This document shows positions 17,479-26,868 of a DNA stretch of 64,000 bases, piece by piece. The notes under the pieces were generated by a model. It saw nothing but the letters and a program-made list of their open reading frames with translations. It had not been told where the DNA came from and ran no database searches. The stretch spans positions 1 to 64,000 of the forward strand of contig JAEKKJ010000006.1 in assembly GCA_019510435.1 (NCBI GenBank). Reading direction: 5' to 3'. The position numbers were made by a program, and so were the translations under genes. This DNA comes from Caulobacterales bacterium (GTDB taxonomy: Bacteria; Pseudomonadota; Alphaproteobacteria; Caulobacterales; Caulobacteraceae). Numbering within the stretch: the first letter of the stretch is position 1; each line of letters opens with the position of its first letter.

Positions 17479-18779
17479 AGCACGCCCAGCACCGCCAGGC
17501 TCATGGCCTCGACGCCGAAGCGGATGGTGGGCTCGGGCGTGGGGGCGAAATAGGGGTTGTGGTTGGCGGGGACGTGCTCGCCCTTCGCCTCGGCCGCGGC
17601 GATGACCTTCGGGTCGACGCCGCCGATGCCGAAGAACAGCGAGGGCACGCCGGCGATGATGAACTCCGAATAGTCCTCGCTGGGCGAGCCGGGCTTCGGC
17701 TCGTAGACGGCGCGGTCGCCAAACGCCGCCTTGAAGACCTTCTCCGTCCGGGCCGTGAGCGCCGCGTCATTGACCACCGCCCGGCCGCCGGACTCCAGCT
17801 TCACCTCCGGCGCCGGCGCCGCCGACATCGCCGCCACCGCCGCGGCCGTCCGACGGATGCCCTCCAGCAGCTTGGTCCGCACATCGGCGTCGAAGCTGCG
17901 CACCGTGCCGCGCAGGACGGCGCTGTCGGGGATGATGTTGCCTGCGCTGCCGCTCTGGATCGCGCCCACGGTGATCACCCCGAACGCGCCGGGGTCCTTC
18001 TCGCGGCTGATGATGGTCTGCACGTCGATCGTGAAGCGCGCCGCCTCGATCACCGGGTCGATGGAGGCCTGCGGCGTCGAGCCGTGGGCGCCCTTGCCCT
18101 TGAAGGTGATCTCCAGGCTGTCGGAGTTGGAGGAGTTGACGCCAGCGCGGTAGCTGAGCGTACCCGCCGGGCCGGGCCCCACGTGCAGGGCGAAGCCGTA
18201 GTCCGGCTTGCCGAACCGCTCGAACAGGTGGTCCGCCAGCATCGCCCGCGCGCCCGCGGTGGTCTCCTCCGCCGGCTGGCCGATGAACATCAGCGTCCCA
18301 TGCCACTGGGCTTTCATGGCCACCAGCGCTGTGGCGGTCCCGACCCAGGCCGCCATATGGATGTCGTGGCCGCAGCTGTGGTCGACGGGGGTGGTCTTGC
18401 CGTTCCAGGTGGTGACCACGTGGCTGGCGTAGGGGAGGCCGGTGCGCTCCTCCATCGGCAGGGCGTCCAGCTCGGTACGCACCATGACCATCGGCCCCGC
18501 GCCATTGCGGTAGATGGCGACGACGCCCGTGCCGCCCACCTGCTCGGTCACCTCGAAGCCCAGGGCCCGCATCTCCTTGGCGAGCTTGGCCGCGGTGGCG
18601 GTCTCCTGCATCCCCAGTTCCGGGTGGGCGTGGATGTCCTTGTAGAGCGCGTCCAGGTGGGCGTAGCCGCGGTCCAGGCTGGCGTCGATCTGCGCCTTCT
18701 GGGCGGCCAGATCCCCAGCGCGGGCGGTGGCGGCGAAGGCCAGGAAAGTCGCGGCGGCGGCAAGGGCGATGCGGGTCAT
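17466..18779 (-). CDS. Exported M20-family amidohydrolase/carboxypeptidase
   Basis: A metal-dependent hydrolase of 437 aa of the AmhX/HipO/IAA-amino-acid hydrolase branch. Seen: signal peptide [41 protein letters not shown] (metal His/Asp); [14 protein letters not shown] with the catalytic Glu pair; dimerisation domain with [27 protein letters not shown] near the end. Export suggests periplasmic hydrolysis of N-acyl amino acids or peptides. The last residues (LSLP-stop) are encoded by the palindromic repeat. Confidence 0.9.
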   Translation of the reverse strand: MTRIALAAAATFLAFAATARAGDLAAQKAQIDASLDRGYAHLDALYKDIHAHPELGMQETATAAKLAKEMRALGFEVTEQVGGTGVVAIYRNGAGPMVMVRTELDALPMEERTGLPYASHVVTTWNGKTTPVDHSCGHDIHMAAWVGTATALVAMKAQWHGTLMFIGQPAEETTAGARAMLADHLFERFGKPDYGFALHVGPGPAGTLSYRAGVNSSNSDSLEITFKGKGAHGSTPQASIDPVIEAARFTIDVQTIISREKDPGAFGVITVGAIQSGSAGNIIPDSAVLRGTVRSFDADVRTKLLEGIRRTAAAVAAMSAAPAPEVKLESGGRAVVNDAALTARTEKVFKAAFGDRAVYEPKPGSPSEDYSEFIIAGVPSLFFGIGGVDPKVIAAAEAKGEHVPANHNPYFAPTPEPTIRFGVEAMSLAVLGVLSLP

Positions 18780-18890
18780 CCGCAAGCTTAGCTTCGGCTG
18801 CAAGCTTGGCGCCAGACGTCTTGGCGACCGGTCCCCAGGATGATGGCCCCAAGGATGACGGGCGGCGCCGACCCATGCCATGAGGAGCCG

Positions 18891-19796
18891 ATGGCGGTGC
18901 TCAAGGACATCTGGCGCGTGGGGATCGTGCGCGCCGCGCCCGAGGCGGTGCTGGCGCCCGGCGCCCTGGCACGCCTGCCGGTCACCTGGCTGCCGCCGCA
19001 GGGGCCGCTGCGCTTCATCGCCGACCCGTTCGGCCTCTGGCGCGACGGGCGGCTGAATGTGTTCGTGGAAGCCTACGACTATCGCGACCGCCACGGCGTG
19101 ATCGAGGCCTATGTGCTGGACGAGGCGCTGGAGGTCCTGGAGCGGCGCACCGTGCTGCGCGAGCCCTGGCACCTCTCCTACCCCTTCGTGTTCGAGGCCG
19201 AGGGCGCGACCTGGATGCTGCCGGAGGCCTTCCGGTCCGGCGGCCTGACCCTCTACCGCGCCGAGGCCTTCCCCGATCGCTGGGCCGCCGCGACCCGGAT
19301 CGAACTCGACGACGTGGCGATCGATGCGACGTCGGTGTTCCACGACGGGCTCTGGTGGCTGTTCTACGCCCCGGCGGGCGCCAGTGCGGCGGACAAGATC
19401 GGCCGCCTGCACCTGGCCTGGGCCGAGCGGCTGACCGGCCCATGGCGGACCCATCCGGGCAATCCGGTGCGCCGCGATGTCCGAAGCTCCCGGCCTGGCG
19501 GCACACCGTTCGTCGGCGCCGACGGGCGGCTGGTGCTGCCGGTCCAGGACTGCGCGCGCACCTACGGCGGGGCCATCCGCCCGCTCAGGATCTCGGTCCT
19601 CACGCCCGACCGCTTCGAGGCGGAGGCGGGAGAGCCCCTGGTCCCGCCCGCGGCCTTCGGCGCCTATACCGATGGCCTGCACACCCTGTCGGCGGCCGGG
19701 CCCGTGACCCTGATCGACGCCAAGCGCCGAGTGATCACCCTGAAGAGCCTGTCGCTGGACGCCCGGCGCGAGGCGGGCCGGCTGCTGCGGCGCTGA
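18891..19796 (+). CDS. Predicted beta-propeller protein (glucosamine inositolphosphorylceramide transferase N-domain-like)
   Basis: A 301-aa protein with repeated W/F-rich blades: WRVGIVRAAPE, LRFIADPFGLWRDGRLNVFVEAYDYRDRHGVIEAY, HLSYPFVFEAEGATWMLPEAF, ATSVFHDGLWWLFYAPAGA, GGTPFVGADGRLVLPVQDCARTYGGAI. The ADPF-hWRDG-hVFVE patch is the one I associate with GINT1 N-terminal-like domains, also found beside formyl- and glycosyltransferase genes. A role in glycan decoration is inference. ATG 18891 is chosen for its GAGGAG Shine-Dalgarno over the ATG at 18840. Divergent from the M20 gene. Confidence 0.7.
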   Translation: MAVLKDIWRVGIVRAAPEAVLAPGALARLPVTWLPPQGPLRFIADPFGLWRDGRLNVFVEAYDYRDRHGVIEAYVLDEALEVLERRTVLREPWHLSYPFVFEAEGATWMLPEAFRSGGLTLYRAEAFPDRWAAATRIELDDVAIDATSVFHDGLWWLFYAPAGASAADKIGRLHLAWAERLTGPWRTHPGNPVRRDVRSSRPGGTPFVGADGRLVLPVQDCARTYGGAIRPLRISVLTPDRFEAEAGEPLVPPAAFGAYTDGLHTLSAAGPVTLIDAKRRVITLKSLSLDARREAGRLLRR

Positions 19797-19802
19797 GCCC
19801 GG

Positions 19803-20714
19803 CTAGGGGGCCAGGAAGGCGTCCAGGGCGTCGGCGAAGGCCTTGGGCTGGTCCAGCATGACGAAGTGCAGCGAATGCTCCACCAGCTGCGGCCTGACCG
19901 TGGGGACCGCCGCATAGAGGGTGGGATAGACCTTCTGCATGGCCCCGGGCGGCGCGCCGATGGCGACATTGTCCGGATAGAGCAGGGTGATCGGCGTGCG
20001 GATCTGGGCCAGCTTCGGGCGCAGGTCGAGCAGCAGGTCCTCGTAGAAGTAGCGGGACACGACGCCGGGATCGCTTTGCAGGCCTGCCGCGATCACCTGG
20101 GCCTTGTCCGCCTCGCCCGTCACCATGGCCGCGGTGCTGCCCTTGAGGCCGCTGGCGAAGCCGTCGCCGCCGCCGGCCATGCGGTCGCGGATCTTCTCGG
20201 CCGTAGGCCGCACGCTCTCCACGGTGGCGTTCGGGTCGCCCCGCACCGAGCCCAGGAAGGGCACGGCGTCGACCACCAGGGCCTTCTTCAGGTGCTCCGG
20301 ATGGGTGATCGCCAGCTGCAGGATCAGCGTGCCGCCCAGGGAATGGCCGACCAGCACCGCCGGCGCCAGCTTCTGCTCGGTGAGATAGGCGTCGATGGCA
20401 TCGGCGGTCGGGACCAGCACCTCGCCAGTGGCGTTGGCGCGGGGCGGTTCGCCCGCGAAGCCCGCCAGCTGTAGCAGGTGGACCCGGTGGTGCGCCCGCA
20501 GCCGCTGGGCGCTGGCCTTCCAGACCGCTCGCGACGACGACAGCCCCGGGATGAACACCACGTCCGGCCCCTTGCCGACGATCTCGTCGGAGAAGCGGCC
20601 GCGGACCACGAGCTTGGAGTCCCCGAACAGGCGGTTGGGATCGGCTGGCTGGGCCGCAGCCGAACTGGCGAACGCCGTCGCTGCGGCGAGCGCCACAACA
20701 AGATATTTCAACAT
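19803..20714 (-). CDS. Exported alpha/beta hydrolase
   Basis: A 303-aa protein with signal peptide (MLKYLVVALAAATAFASSAAA) and an alpha/beta hydrolase fold. Seen: oxyanion region PDVVFIPGLSSSRAVW, nucleophile elbow GHSLGG, and a C-terminal EHSLHFVMLDQPKAF carrying the likely catalytic His. It is the third gene of a minus-strand unit: membrane protein, HTH regulator, hydrolase, with gaps of 3 and 11 nt. Substrate unknown; the signal peptide places it in the periplasm. Confidence 0.85.
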   Translation of the reverse strand: MLKYLVVALAAATAFASSAAAQPADPNRLFGDSKLVVRGRFSDEIVGKGPDVVFIPGLSSSRAVWKASAQRLRAHHRVHLLQLAGFAGEPPRANATGEVLVPTADAIDAYLTEQKLAPAVLVGHSLGGTLILQLAITHPEHLKKALVVDAVPFLGSVRGDPNATVESVRPTAEKIRDRMAGGGDGFASGLKGSTAAMVTGEADKAQVIAAGLQSDPGVVSRYFYEDLLLDLRPKLAQIRTPITLLYPDNVAIGAPPGAMQKVYPTLYAAVPTVRPQLVEHSLHFVMLDQPKAFADALDAFLAP

Positions 20715-20725
20715 TAAATGAACTC

Positions 20726-21031
20726 TCAAGAGTTTGGATTGACCAGCCGCGACATGGCGTCGAGGTAGCGGATGAAGGCGGCGCGTCCGGCCTCGGTGAG
20801 GCGCACCTGGGTCAGCGGCTTCTTGCCGACGAAGCTCTTGTCGATGGCGACGTAGCCGGCGTCCTCCAGCTTGCGCAGGTGGACCGAGAGGTTGCCGTCG
20901 CTGGCCTGCAGCCTGGCCTTCAGTGCGTTGAAGTCGGCCACCTCGGCGCCCGACAGGTACGCCATGATCCCCAGCCGCAGCCGGCCATGGATCACCTCGT
21001 CCAGCCGGCCGATGTCGAAATCGTCGACCAT
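20726..21031 (-). CDS. Winged-helix transcriptional regulator (HTH_34 type)
   Basis: A 101-aa protein of the short ArsR/MarR-like group. Seen: LDEVIHGRLRLGIMAYLSGAEVADFNALKARLQASDGNLSVHLRKLEDAGYVAIDKSFVGKKPLTQVRLTEAGRAAF, the classical recognition helix followed by the wing. It lies 3 nt after the membrane protein gene and 11 nt before the hydrolase gene. Regulators of this kind are often paired with a membrane protein and usually act on their own operon (inference). Confidence 0.85.
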   Translation of the reverse strand: MVDDFDIGRLDEVIHGRLRLGIMAYLSGAEVADFNALKARLQASDGNLSVHLRKLEDAGYVAIDKSFVGKKPLTQVRLTEAGRAAFIRYLDAMSRLVNPNS

Positions 21032-21034
21032 GGG

Positions 21035-21655
21035 TCAGGCCGCGGCGCGGGCCTGGCGCATCAGCCGGTAGCCCGGCAGCGCCATCAGCAGCAGGAGCCC
21101 CGCCGTCGACACTGCGGCTGACGCGAGGGGCGCAGACGCCAGCAAAGCTATCGCCGCCGCGCAGAGGTAGCTGCCCAGCGACACGGCCTTCAGCCAGCCC
21201 TGCCGCCCGACCGTCGCCGCCACCTGCCAGCCCGCGCCATAGAGGATGAAGAGCAGCACCGGACTGGCGGCCATCACCTTCCAGTCGCCGAGCCGCCAGG
21301 CCGCCACCGCCATCAGGGCGAACAGCAGGCCGCTGGACATCCCGATCGCGCGCCACAGGGCGCCGGCGGCGCGATTGGCGGCGCTGATGGTCCCGCCGGC
21401 GGCGGCCTGGCGCCGCTTCAGCACGCCAAGCACCACGAGGAAGAGCGCCAGCGCGCCCCCAGGCAGCAAGATCAGGCCAGGTCCGTTCGCCGCGCCCGAC
21501 AGCGTCATCGCCAGGCCCAGGCCGTTGGCGGCGCCGAAGATCAGGCCAATGGCCAGCAGGATCGGCCCGCCGATCATCGGCGCCTGCCGCCCCTCCTCCG
21601 CCAGCGACCGCATGAAGGCGATGTCGTCGTGGATGGCGTGATGGTCGTGCGTCAT
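21035..21655 (-). CDS. Uncharacterised membrane protein, regulator-linked
   Basis: A 206-aa protein with a His/Asp-rich cytosolic head (MTHDHHAIHDDIAFMRSLAEEGRQAP) and about six hydrophobic helices (IGGPILLAIGLIFGAANGLG, GLILLPGGALALFLVVLGVL, others). First gene of the unit ending at 19803. No family function known to me. Its tight coupling to the HTH gene suggests the two are functionally linked. Confidence 0.75.
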   Translation of the reverse strand: MTHDHHAIHDDIAFMRSLAEEGRQAPMIGGPILLAIGLIFGAANGLGLAMTLSGAANGPGLILLPGGALALFLVVLGVLKRRQAAAGGTISAANRAAGALWRAIGMSSGLLFALMAVAAWRLGDWKVMAASPVLLFILYGAGWQVAATVGRQGWLKAVSLGSYLCAAAIALLASAPLASAAVSTAGLLLLMALPGYRLMRQARAAA

Positions 21656-21720
21656 GCGGGAGCTCCCTGCCTCTCGGCGGGAGTTTTAGGGCGTCGACTT
21701 TGTTTTGTAAAGTGCTTTGT

Positions 21721-23508
21721 CTAGACCTTCACCAGCCCCGCAGCGATCCGGTCGAACACGGACTTGGTGAGCTTGATGTACCCGCGCTTGGGGTCGTGGA
21801 AGAACAGCGCGCCCTTGATCTTCGCCGGATCGTAGCCGTCGGCCACCAGGTCCATCTTGCGGATCTTGAAGGTGCCGGTGACGTCCATGGCCGGCAGCAG
21901 GCGCACGAACAGGGGCTGGGCGTAGGCCGGCAGTTCCTGGGCCACGTGCTCTCCGAACGCCTTGACGTCGAAGGCGCCATCGGTGACCAGGGCCGCCATG
22001 CCCGCGCGGCCGTCGGCGCCGTCCACCGCCACGCCGTAGACCGTGGCCTGCGCCACGCCCGGGAACACCTGCAGGCGCTCGGCCACCTCGTTGGTGGAGA
22101 CGTTCTCGCCCTTCCAGCGGAAGGTGTCGCCGATCCGGTCGACGAAGTAGAAATAGCCGTCGGCGTCGGCGCGCATCAGGTCGCCCGTGGCGAACCAGGC
22201 GTCGCCCTTCTCCAGGACGTTGGTGAGGACCTTCTTCTCGGAGGCGGCCTTGTCCTGGTAGCCGGCGTATTCGGAGCGTGCGTCGCCGCCGATCTTGCCG
22301 ACGCACTCGCCGATCTGGCCGGGGCCGGCCTCGATGCAGAGCCCGTCCGTGCCGCGGATGACGCTCTCGGCCTCCACGTCGTACTGGACCAGGCGCACGT
22401 TGAACCGGCCCCGCAGCCACTTGGGCGCGCGCCCGATCGCGCCCTCCTTGCCGTCGAAGTTGAACATCGAGACGTTCCCCTCGGTCGAGCCGTAGAACTC
22501 CAGGATGTCGGGGATGCGGAAGCGCTGCTTCAGCACCGGCCAGACGTCGGGCCGCAACCCGTTGCCGAAGGCCAGGCGCAGCTTGTGGCGGGTCTCGTCC
22601 TCGTCGTGGCCGTGGTTGACGAGGTAGCGGCACAGCTCGCCGATGTAGACGAACATGGTGCAGCCCTCGCGCGCCACGTCGCCCCAGAAGTGACTGGCCG
22701 AGAACTTCCGCTTCAGCACCACCGAGCCGCCATTCAGTAGGGCCGCGCCCAGGGCGCAGAGCCCGCCGGTGGCGTGGTAGAGCGGCAGGGTGACATAGAT
22801 CCGGTCGCTGGCCTTGGCCCCCGTCGCCCCCGCGAAACCACGCATGTAGAGCTGGGCGCGAACGTGGGTGATCCGGGCCGCCTTGGGCATGCCGGTGGTG
22901 CCGGAGGTGTAGATCAGCAGGGCGGTGTCGCCGGCGGTCATGTCCTCGCGCACCGAGCGGTCGGGCGGCAGCTGGCTGCAGCTCTTCAGCGCCTGGACCA
23001 GGTCACGCTGGTCGCCGTGCGCCGGGCCCAGCACCCACTGCTGCATCGTCCGCTCCAGCAGCGGCCGGGCCTGTTCGAAGACCGGCGAGGTCTCGGGATC
23101 GACGATGACGTGGCTCGAGCCGGCGATGTTGAGGCAGTGGGCCAGCGGCAGGCCGGAGAGCTGGTTGTTGATCAGCGCCGTGACCACGCCGACCTTGGAG
23201 AGGCCGTACCAGACCGCGAAATACTCCAGCCGGTTGGGCATGAAGAGCGCCACGGTCTGGCCGCGCCGCAGGTTCACGCCCTTGGCCCAGTGTGCGTAAC
23301 GGTTGGCCATGGCGTCGAGCTCGCCATAGGTGACCGTGCGCCCCTCGAAGGTCATGGCGGGGCGATCGCGGAACTGCTCGACCGCCGCCTGCAGGTCGTC
23401 GCAGATCAGGTTGTCGGAGTCCTTGGCGATGGACTTCACGCGCTTCAGCGTCCGGTTGAGCCCGCGCATGAACCGCCAGTCGCGCTTGAGCCTGGCCTCG
23501 AGCCGCAT
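21721..23508 (-). CDS. Long-chain acyl-CoA synthetase (FadD6/FATP-like)
   Basis: An AMP-forming ligase of 595 aa that activates fatty or very-long-chain acids as CoA thioesters. Seen: P-loop LLIYTSGTTGMPKAARITH (about 210-230), YVTLPLYHATGG, the adenylate motif EFYGSTEGN, the hinge YFYFVDRIGDTFRWKGENVSTNEVAE, and a C-terminal Lys in TGTFKIRKMDLV. The order and the DRIGDTFRWKGENV form point to the FATP/FadD6 branch. Single-gene unit, divergent from the downstream anchored protein. Confidence 0.92.
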   Translation of the reverse strand: MRLEARLKRDWRFMRGLNRTLKRVKSIAKDSDNLICDDLQAAVEQFRDRPAMTFEGRTVTYGELDAMANRYAHWAKGVNLRRGQTVALFMPNRLEYFAVWYGLSKVGVVTALINNQLSGLPLAHCLNIAGSSHVIVDPETSPVFEQARPLLERTMQQWVLGPAHGDQRDLVQALKSCSQLPPDRSVREDMTAGDTALLIYTSGTTGMPKAARITHVRAQLYMRGFAGATGAKASDRIYVTLPLYHATGGLCALGAALLNGGSVVLKRKFSASHFWGDVAREGCTMFVYIGELCRYLVNHGHDEDETRHKLRLAFGNGLRPDVWPVLKQRFRIPDILEFYGSTEGNVSMFNFDGKEGAIGRAPKWLRGRFNVRLVQYDVEAESVIRGTDGLCIEAGPGQIGECVGKIGGDARSEYAGYQDKAASEKKVLTNVLEKGDAWFATGDLMRADADGYFYFVDRIGDTFRWKGENVSTNEVAERLQVFPGVAQATVYGVAVDGADGRAGMAALVTDGAFDVKAFGEHVAQELPAYAQPLFVRLLPAMDVTGTFKIRKMDLVADGYDPAKIKGALFFHDPKRGYIKLTKSVFDRIAAGLVKV

Positions 23509-23803
23509 CCAGTCCCTCCGTCACGAAGCGACCTTGGCGAGCGCCGCGCGGCGCGGCAAGCGGCCTCGGCGCCACAGGCGCGCAGAAAGCGTCCTTACGG
23601 CCCAGCTATGACGGCTGGGGCCGGCGCCGGAATGTGGCGAGGCTGCGGCAAGATTAAGATCGACGCCTTGTGAATATCTCTCGCGTATCCCGATGTAATG
23701 ACCGCCCTGGCCACGCTCGTTGAAGATATGCCTTGAGCATAGATTGGAACCGGCGCGCCACAGCGCCGTTAGCTCCCTCCGACACACCCTGGAGGGAACC
23801 AAG
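23509..23803. other. Divergent intergenic region, no gene seen
   Basis: 295 bp between the acyl-CoA synthetase and the anchored Pro-rich protein. The right third is less GC-rich and probably carries the rightward promoter, but no confident -35/-10 pair can be named. A GGAGGGAA Shine-Dalgarno precedes 23804. Confidence 0.4.
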
Positions 23804-24766
23804 ATGTCGATGGACTTCGACGACCGAGATCCGGCCAATACATCCGACGGCTCGCCGCTGTTCGGCGCCACCCCGGTCTGGGAGCGCGGCCGCAAGCGTC
23901 GCGGCCTTGGCGGTCGGCGGCCGGCCGAGCCGCGCACCTTCACGCCGGCCGAGGAGTCGGCTGCGGAGACCGCGGCGGCGGAAACGCCGATGACCCTGGA
24001 CCGGCCCATCGATCGCGGGATGACCACCGATCGCGGGATGTCGGCCGACCGGGCCATGGACCGCAGCATGGCGACCGACGCCACGATCACCAACTCGACC
24101 CTGGCCGCGTCCTCCGCGACGGCGGACGAGGGCCTGGTCGCCCCGATCGGTCGTGACCGCACGACCCGCACGACGACCCGGGCGCGCAGCTCCAACAGCG
24201 CCGCGCCCGCCGCCCTGGTGGTGGGCGGCCTGGTGGCGGTGGCCGCGCTGGCCGGCGTCGGCTGGTACGCCACCCACGGCGGCCAGGGCGGCGTGCCCGA
24301 GATGACGCCCGGCGCGGCGAGCAGCAGCACCAGCCAGGTCGCCACGGTCCCGATCGTGCCCGCCCAGGCGCCGCCTCAGGCGACCGAGCCGGCCCGGCTG
24401 GCGGACGCCGCGCCCCCGCCGGCCAAGGCTGCGCCGCCGCATGAGCAGGTCCGCGTCGCCTCGGCGAGCCACGTGCGGCATACGGCGTCGGCCCGCAGCG
24501 CCATGAGCGCGGAGGCCAGCGCCTCCAACGCCAGCGCCCACAGCACCCTGCCCGACGCGCCGCAGCCGTACCGCTCGGCCAACCCGGCCGCGACGCCGGC
24601 GCCGGTCGCCCCCGCCGCCCCGCCGGCGCCGCCGGTCCAGCAGGCCGCGCCCGCCGCGCCGGAGTCGGTTCCGTCGACGCCGCCGATCTCGCCCAGCCCC
24701 GCGCCGGCGCAGAGCCAGCCGACGCCGCCCGACACCCAGGTGACGCCGCCGCCGACCTCGAACTAG
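23804..24766 (+). CDS. Single-pass membrane protein with Pro/Ala-rich C-terminus
   Basis: A 320-aa protein. Residues about 1-60 are charged and polar (SPLFGATPVWERGRKRRGLGGR). Residues about 65-95 form a degenerate DRxM repeat (DRPIDRGMTTDRGMSADRAMDRSM). One transmembrane helix lies near 145-165 (AALVVGGLVAVAALAGVGW). The remaining 150 residues are Pro/Ala/Ser-rich with no predicted fold. The layout suggests an inner-membrane anchor with a flexible periplasmic arm, a form also seen in cell-envelope spacer proteins. Function unknown. A strong terminator follows. Confidence 0.75.
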   Translation: MSMDFDDRDPANTSDGSPLFGATPVWERGRKRRGLGGRRPAEPRTFTPAEESAAETAAAETPMTLDRPIDRGMTTDRGMSADRAMDRSMATDATITNSTLAASSATADEGLVAPIGRDRTTRTTTRARSSNSAAPAALVVGGLVAVAALAGVGWYATHGGQGGVPEMTPGAASSSTSQVATVPIVPAQAPPQATEPARLADAAPPPAKAAPPHEQVRVASASHVRHTASARSAMSAEASASNASAHSTLPDAPQPYRSANPAATPAPVAPAAPPAPPVQQAAPAAPESVPSTPPISPSPAPAQSQPTPPDTQVTPPPTSN

Positions 24767-24783
24767 CGATTCCGTTGGGGACG

Positions 24784-24818
24784 AAGGGCGGCGCCGCGAA
24801 ACAGCGCGCCGCCCTTTT
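24784..24818 (+). terminator. Intrinsic terminator after the Pro/Ala-rich membrane protein
   Basis: AAGGGCGGCGC (24784-24794) pairs with GCGCCGCCCTT (24806-24816), with an 11-nt loop and a TTTT tract. Confidence 0.85.
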
Positions 24819-24860
24819 CATGCGTTCTGGCAGGCCCTTGGCGCGTCAGCGCCCTCAGGA

Positions 24861-24940
24861 TTCAACCGCGGAAAGGGCGGAAAGGCGCGGAAGGATGACG
24901 GCCCGCCTTCCGTGTCCTTCCGCGTTTTCCGCGGTTCAAA
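24861..24940. repeat. Nested palindromic intergenic repeat
   Basis: The arms begin AACCGCGGAAA (24864-24874) and end TTTCCGCGGTT (24926-24936). A second inverted pair, CGCGGAAGGA / TCCTTCCGCG, lies inside. The triple GCGGAA(A/G)G pattern mirrors the triple GCCAAG pattern of the element at 262-350. It separates convergent genes. Confidence 0.65.
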
Positions 24941-24965
24941 ATAGCGGCGCTCGCGCGCCCTGGCG

Positions 24966-26054
24966 CTACGGTTGAGAGCCGCTCGGCTCGCCCGCCCTGG
25001 CCTTGGCGGCGTCGCGTTCGGCCTGCCGTGCCGCCGAGAGCATGCTCGGCAGGGCGTAGTTGCCCTCGTGGCAGGCGTATTCGTAGATGACGCCGTTCAG
25101 CGGCGCGAACTCGTACTCGCCGCCCCAGGGCTTGTCCCACACCATCGGGTCCTCGACGGTGAAGGCATAGCGGAGCCGGTCCTTGCCCACGCGGGTGAAG
25201 CGTTCGGTGACCTTCAGGTCCTTCCACGCCCCGGCCAATTCCTCGGCCTGCGGGATGTTGGTGGTCTCGACGACCAGGGTGTCGCCCTCCCACCAGCCGA
25301 TGGAGTCGCCCATCCACGGCCGCACGCCGTCGGTGCGGTGCTTGCTGTTCAGGCGCACGATCCGGACGTCGTGGACCATCTCCACGTCGATCACCACGGC
25401 GTCGCCGGTCTGAACGATCTGGTAGTTGTCGTTGTAGAAGCCGTTGGGCAGCATCGGCGGGCCGGCGTTGCGGCCGAAGCCCATGATGCAGCGCTCGCCC
25501 AGCGGCCGCTGCTCGGGATTGTCGAACGAGCCCAGGCTCCGGTAGCCGCGCATCGGCGGCGCGCCCGCCTTGCGCGGCGGAAACTGGCCATCCGGGGTGG
25601 TCAGCAGGGAGTTTCGCGGCTCCCCGCCCACCCGCATCACCGCCGAGCCGGGATCCAGCCAGCCGCGGTTATAGCCGCCGGTGTCCCCGCCGGCCGCGGC
25701 ATACTGCGGCCGCAGGGCGACGCTGCTGGGGTTCTTGGCGGTGGCGGGCGCATTGGGATCGGTGGGCTGGTTGCCCTCCACCACCTCGCGCTGGGCGTCG
25801 CCCTCCAGGGCCTTGACCTCCTCCGGCGTGTAGGTGGCGCGCAGGCCGAACTTCGCCTGGCGGGTCAGCGGCGTCAGGGTGGCGTTGTTCCAGACGCCGG
25901 AGAGGTCCGGCTGGCCGAAGGCGTTGCGCGGGGCCTTGTAGGCGGGGGCCTTGGTTGCGGGGGCCTTGGTCAGGGGGGCGGGCGCAGCGGCGCCCTGGGC
26001 CAGCGGCGCGGCGCAGAAGGCGGTTCCGAGGGCGAGGATCAGGGCGCGGCGCAA
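24966..26054 (-). CDS. Exported protein of unknown function
   Basis: A 362-aa protein with signal peptide (MRRALILALGTAFCAAPLAQGAAA), an Ala/Pro/Lys linker with KAPATKAPAYKAP repeats, then a conserved-looking head FGQPDLSGVWNNATLTPLTR. Further segments include GYRSLGSFDNPEQRPLGERCIMGFGRNAGPP, NYQIVQTGDAVVID and SIGWWEGDTLVVETTNI. Proteins with the PDLSGVW--A--TP opening and GWWEGDTLVVET are common and usually unannotated in sphingomonads and Caulobacterales, as far as I recall. Periplasmic location inferred. Divergent from an acetyltransferase gene. Confidence 0.75.
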   Translation of the reverse strand: MRRALILALGTAFCAAPLAQGAAAPAPLTKAPATKAPAYKAPRNAFGQPDLSGVWNNATLTPLTRQAKFGLRATYTPEEVKALEGDAQREVVEGNQPTDPNAPATAKNPSSVALRPQYAAAGGDTGGYNRGWLDPGSAVMRVGGEPRNSLLTTPDGQFPPRKAGAPPMRGYRSLGSFDNPEQRPLGERCIMGFGRNAGPPMLPNGFYNDNYQIVQTGDAVVIDVEMVHDVRIVRLNSKHRTDGVRPWMGDSIGWWEGDTLVVETTNIPQAEELAGAWKDLKVTERFTRVGKDRLRYAFTVEDPMVWDKPWGGEYEFAPLNGVIYEYACHEGNYALPSMLSAARQAERDAAKARAGEPSGSQP

Positions 26055-26226
26055 GGGGCGTCTCCGGTCTTGTATTCGCCGCGTCGACGCGCGGCTTCCA
26101 TACCGAACTTACGAGAAAATGCGCAGCCCGGCAACGCACGGTCCGCCAGAGCGGCCGTAACGCGCGGCTTGAACCAGCCGAACATTGCAGGCCAATTTCC
26201 CGACCAACAAACGGGAGGAGGCGAGC

Positions 26227-26868
26227 GTGGACCTGGACCGTGAGCGGCTACGCCGCGACGCCGAGACGCCGCAGCTGGCCGGAGGGGCCGACCTGCCCGG
26301 TGTCGTGGCCGACTTCGCCGCGGCGTTCGCGGCCGACCCGGTGTTCGACTGGTTCCTGCGCGAGGGCGATGGGCGGCCGCAGGCGCTGCGCCGTTTCTTC
26401 GCCCTGATCCTGAAGGTGACCGCCAATCCCGCGCGGCGGATCGAGCGGCCGGCCGGCGGCGGCGCGGCGGCGCTCTGGATTCCCTCCGAGCACATGACCA
26501 AGCCGACGCTGGCCAACGAGCTGGAGGCGCTGGGCGTGCTGCTGGCCGGCTGCGGGCTCGCCCGGTTCCCGCGTGTGGCGGCCATGCGCGGCGCCATGGA
26601 CCGCCACCATCCGCACGACCGGGCTCACGACTATCTCTATTTCCTGGGCGTGCGTCCGGAAGCGCAGGGCCTCGGCGTCGGCTCGCGGCTCTTGAAGGCG
26701 CACCTAGCGGGCCTGGACGCGGCGGGGCGGCCTGCGTTCCTGGAGACCGGGGCGCCGCGCACCCTGTCGCTCTACCAGGGGCACGGCTTTGCGGTGATCG
26801 GCGAGTACAAGGCCCGGCCCGACGCGCCGACCATGTGGGCGCTCTGGCGTGAGCCGCAGGCGCTCTGA
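26227..26868 (+). CDS. GNAT-family N-acetyltransferase
   Basis: A 213-aa acetyl-CoA-dependent acyltransferase. Seen: acetyl-CoA loop region YLYFLGVRPEAQGLGVGSRLLKAHL (motif A, Q-GLGVGS) followed by PAFLETGAPRTLSLYQGHGFAVIGEY (motif B). A start at GTG 26227 is chosen because the strong GGGAGGAGG sequence lies 5-13 nt upstream; an ATG at 26185 lacks such a site. Substrate cannot be inferred. Confidence 0.85.
   Translation: MDLDRERLRRDAETPQLAGGADLPGVVADFAAAFAADPVFDWFLREGDGRPQALRRFFALILKVTANPARRIERPAGGGAAALWIPSEHMTKPTLANELEALGVLLAGCGLARFPRVAAMRGAMDRHHPHDRAHDYLYFLGVRPEAQGLGVGSRLLKAHLAGLDAAGRPAFLETGAPRTLSLYQGHGFAVIGEYKARPDAPTMWALWREPQAL

Noticed and set aside
15545-17605. 686-codon open frame on the plus strand opposite uvrC
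   Set aside because: Antisense of uvrC; composition (Leu/Gly/Ala/His-rich, no motif) is that of a reverse-frame shadow.
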